A stretch of DNA of 64,000 nt. It comes from Callorhinus ursinus. Its lineage: Eukaryota > Chordata > Mammalia > Carnivora > Otariidae. This document shows, one piece after another, positions 62,448 through 64,000 of the stretch. Under the pieces are notes generated by a model, which saw only the letters and a program-made list of their open reading frames with translations, made no database searches and was not told the DNA's origin. The DNA lies in NCBI RefSeq assembly GCF_003265705.1, contig NW_020312895.1, forward strand, positions 1,095,306 to 1,159,305, in the 5' to 3' direction. Numbering within the stretch: position 1 is the stretch's first letter; each line of letters begins with the position of its first letter. Made by a program: the position numbers and the translations under genes.

Positions 62448-62945
62448 ACTAGAACTAACCACATGCAAGAAGTTAGCTCCAGCGATCCCACCTCTGGGCA
62501 CACACCCCCAAGGACTGAACGCAGGGACTGGAACAAATGTTTGCACCCCGTGTTCCCAGCAGCATGGTTCACAGCTGGAAGGGGCCCGAGCGTCCACATG
62601 GATGAAGGGAGGAAGGGAGGAGGGTCTCAGCCCTGCGAGGAGCAGCCCCGAGGGCCTGAGGCCGAGTGAAAGAAGCCAGACACGGAAGGACCAGCACCGC
62701 GTGCCCCACCTTCGTGAGGTCCCCGGGGCCGGCACCGTCAGAGACGGAGACGAGACGGTGGGCGCCAGGGCGGGGGAGGGGATGGGGACCGAGCTTCCGT
62801 CTCTGGGAGGATGAGAGTCGCGGGGCTGGAGGGTGGGGCTGGCTGCACAACACGGTGAATGTGCTGGACGCCGCTGAGCTGGGTGCTTGGTGGGGGAGGG
62901 CTCACGTGCGTGGTGTGTATTTTACCAGAATCTTACAAACAGGAA
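62448..62945 (+). mobile_element. L1M 3' end, plus orientation, GC-enriched
   Basis: Ordered landmarks of an L1 3' end are present: 'agctccagcgatcccacctctgggcacac', 'ttcccagcagcatggttcaca', 'gtccacatggatgaa', 'gtgaaagaagccagacacggaagg', 'ggctggctgcacaacacggtgaatgtgctgg' and 'gtgtgtattttaccagaatctta'. It is 5'-truncated. The body has become unusually GC-rich for L1, consistent with biased gene conversion in this isochore. Confidence 0.8.
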
Positions 62946-64000
62946 CATACTGCAGCACACCAGCCGACAGCCTCCACAATTACAAGGGCGCCTTACTACA
63001 ACTCTGAGAACAGGGCCAAGGCCCGCCACCCGCCGGGCCATGGTCTCTCGACCTGGTCTCAACGACCCCCTCTGCGTAATGGGAGGGGGTCCCGGCAGCC
63101 AGCAGAGGAGAGGTGCACCCAGGACCTTGGCGTGGATGGGCAAGGAGCTGTGCTGTGGGGCTGTGTGCACTGGGCACCTGACTCTCAATGGTGCACCCCC
63201 CATCGAGGGCCCCTTGCTGGGTCCGTCCCATTCAGCACCCAGGGCAGGCGGAAGGGGAATCGGGCTGATGGGCAGCAGGCAAGACCTGGCACAGGCGACC
63301 GTGAATCCTGTGTGTCTGGCCTGAGAAGCCAGAGGCTGGCTGAGGAGGGAGCCTGGCGGTGGATGATGGCACCAGGACATTCCTGGCCAGCAGGGGGTTG
63401 GAAGCCCAGGAGCCTGTGCACATCTAGGCGCCAGGGAACCTTCCAGAGCTGCTGCGTGTGCTCCGAGGACTCACGGAAGAGTGGAGGCCCGGCAGGCAAG
63501 GGCAGAGCAGCTGCAAAGGCCCTGTGGCAGAGAAGAGGGTCTAGGCAAGACGACAAGTAGAATCCAGGAGGCCCTGGAGGGCAGGCGGGGGCAGGCTGGC
63601 AGCCATGAGCTGAGCGGCCTGACGGGGAGGGCTGGGACTGGAGACCTGGACGGCGGTGGGGGGGCGTCGAGAGGGGGAGGTCGGTAGAGACCATGAGGCC
63701 TGGCTGCCAGGGACAGGGCCAGTCTTGGGGACGCCTGACCCAAGGAGGACAGGAACAGCTTCTCGCTAGGCCTGACAATGCGGTGGTCAGGGGAGACCCC
63801 GGGACAGAGGGCTGGTGGGGGCAAAGAGCACATGTCCCTCCAGGAGCTGGGGGCACCAGCGACACTCACTGCAGAATGCTGCCCAGCCTGAACCCCGGGC
63901 TCGGGTTTCGGGGGGAGGCTCGTGGAGGGAAGGGCCCTGGGCGGGGCTGGGAAGGCACAGCTGGGCCTGTGCAGAGGGGCCTGGGTCTGGGTGACAGTGG
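62946..64000 (-). other. LRRC27: LRRC27 intron to window end, no exon recognised
   Basis: GC-rich DNA. A minus frame at 63185-63865 is proline/serine-rich without domain. A donor-like 'gca|gtgagtgtc' exists on the minus strand near 63863, but the sequence before it does not resemble LRRC27, so no exon is called. Upstream LRRC27 exons are expected beyond the window. Confidence 0.45.

Noticed and set aside
63863..64000. Possible upstream LRRC27 exon ending at a gtgagt donor
   Set aside because: The sequence before the donor is proline-rich and does not match the part of LRRC27 that should precede the SKIP/ATDLIDN exon.

Overview
This window is mammalian nuclear DNA from a carnivoran, most likely an arctoid caniform (bear, seal or mustelid lineage). 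The evidence is two tRNA-Lys-type Can-SINEs with intact target-site duplications and a full-length carnivore-type LINE-1 whose 3' end looks arctoid rather than dog-like. There is no bacterial or viral gene organisation. The DNA is mostly very GC-rich, as in a subtelomeric isochore. A run of exactly 100 N inside a GA microsatellite marks a draft-assembly join.

Two protein genes can be supported, both on the minus strand. PWWP2B has exon 1 at 37711-37835 inside a CpG island. Its large coding exon 2 lies at 27482-29078, and the predicted protein is a complete 573 residues. A splice donor just after the stop implies a separate 3'-UTR exon further left that I could not place securely. LRRC27 is represented by its last three coding exons (59671-59793, 49938-50054 and 44399-44542) with a poly(A) signal at 43836-43841; its 5' exons should lie beyond 64000. 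The tail-to-head order LRRC27 then PWWP2B matches human 10q26.3 as I remember it.

Layout: 1-27468 is GC-rich sequence left of, or within, the PWWP2B 3' intron, with MIR, L2, MaLR/MLT1, Tigger-like, L1M and Can-SINE relics and no convincing exon. 27469-37835 is PWWP2B, with an 8.6-kb intron. 37380-39190 is its CpG-island promoter, with a perfect CRE. 39191-43800 is the intergenic stretch between the genes. 43836-64000 is the 3' part of LRRC27. Its introns hold an old L1M with a Can-SINE inserted, a full-length but mutated young L1 (50386-58255) with a second truncated L1 nested in its reverse transcriptase, and a higher-order TG/CG minisatellite.

I found no evidence for a previously undescribed biological system. 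The most informative observations are the nested L1 with a short 3'-transduction-like tail, a probably artefactual assembly gap, a divergent short C-terminus in LRRC27, a perfect RFX-like palindrome, a 35-bp near-identical direct repeat of unknown origin, and several lower-GC intervals that look like candidate conserved non-coding elements.
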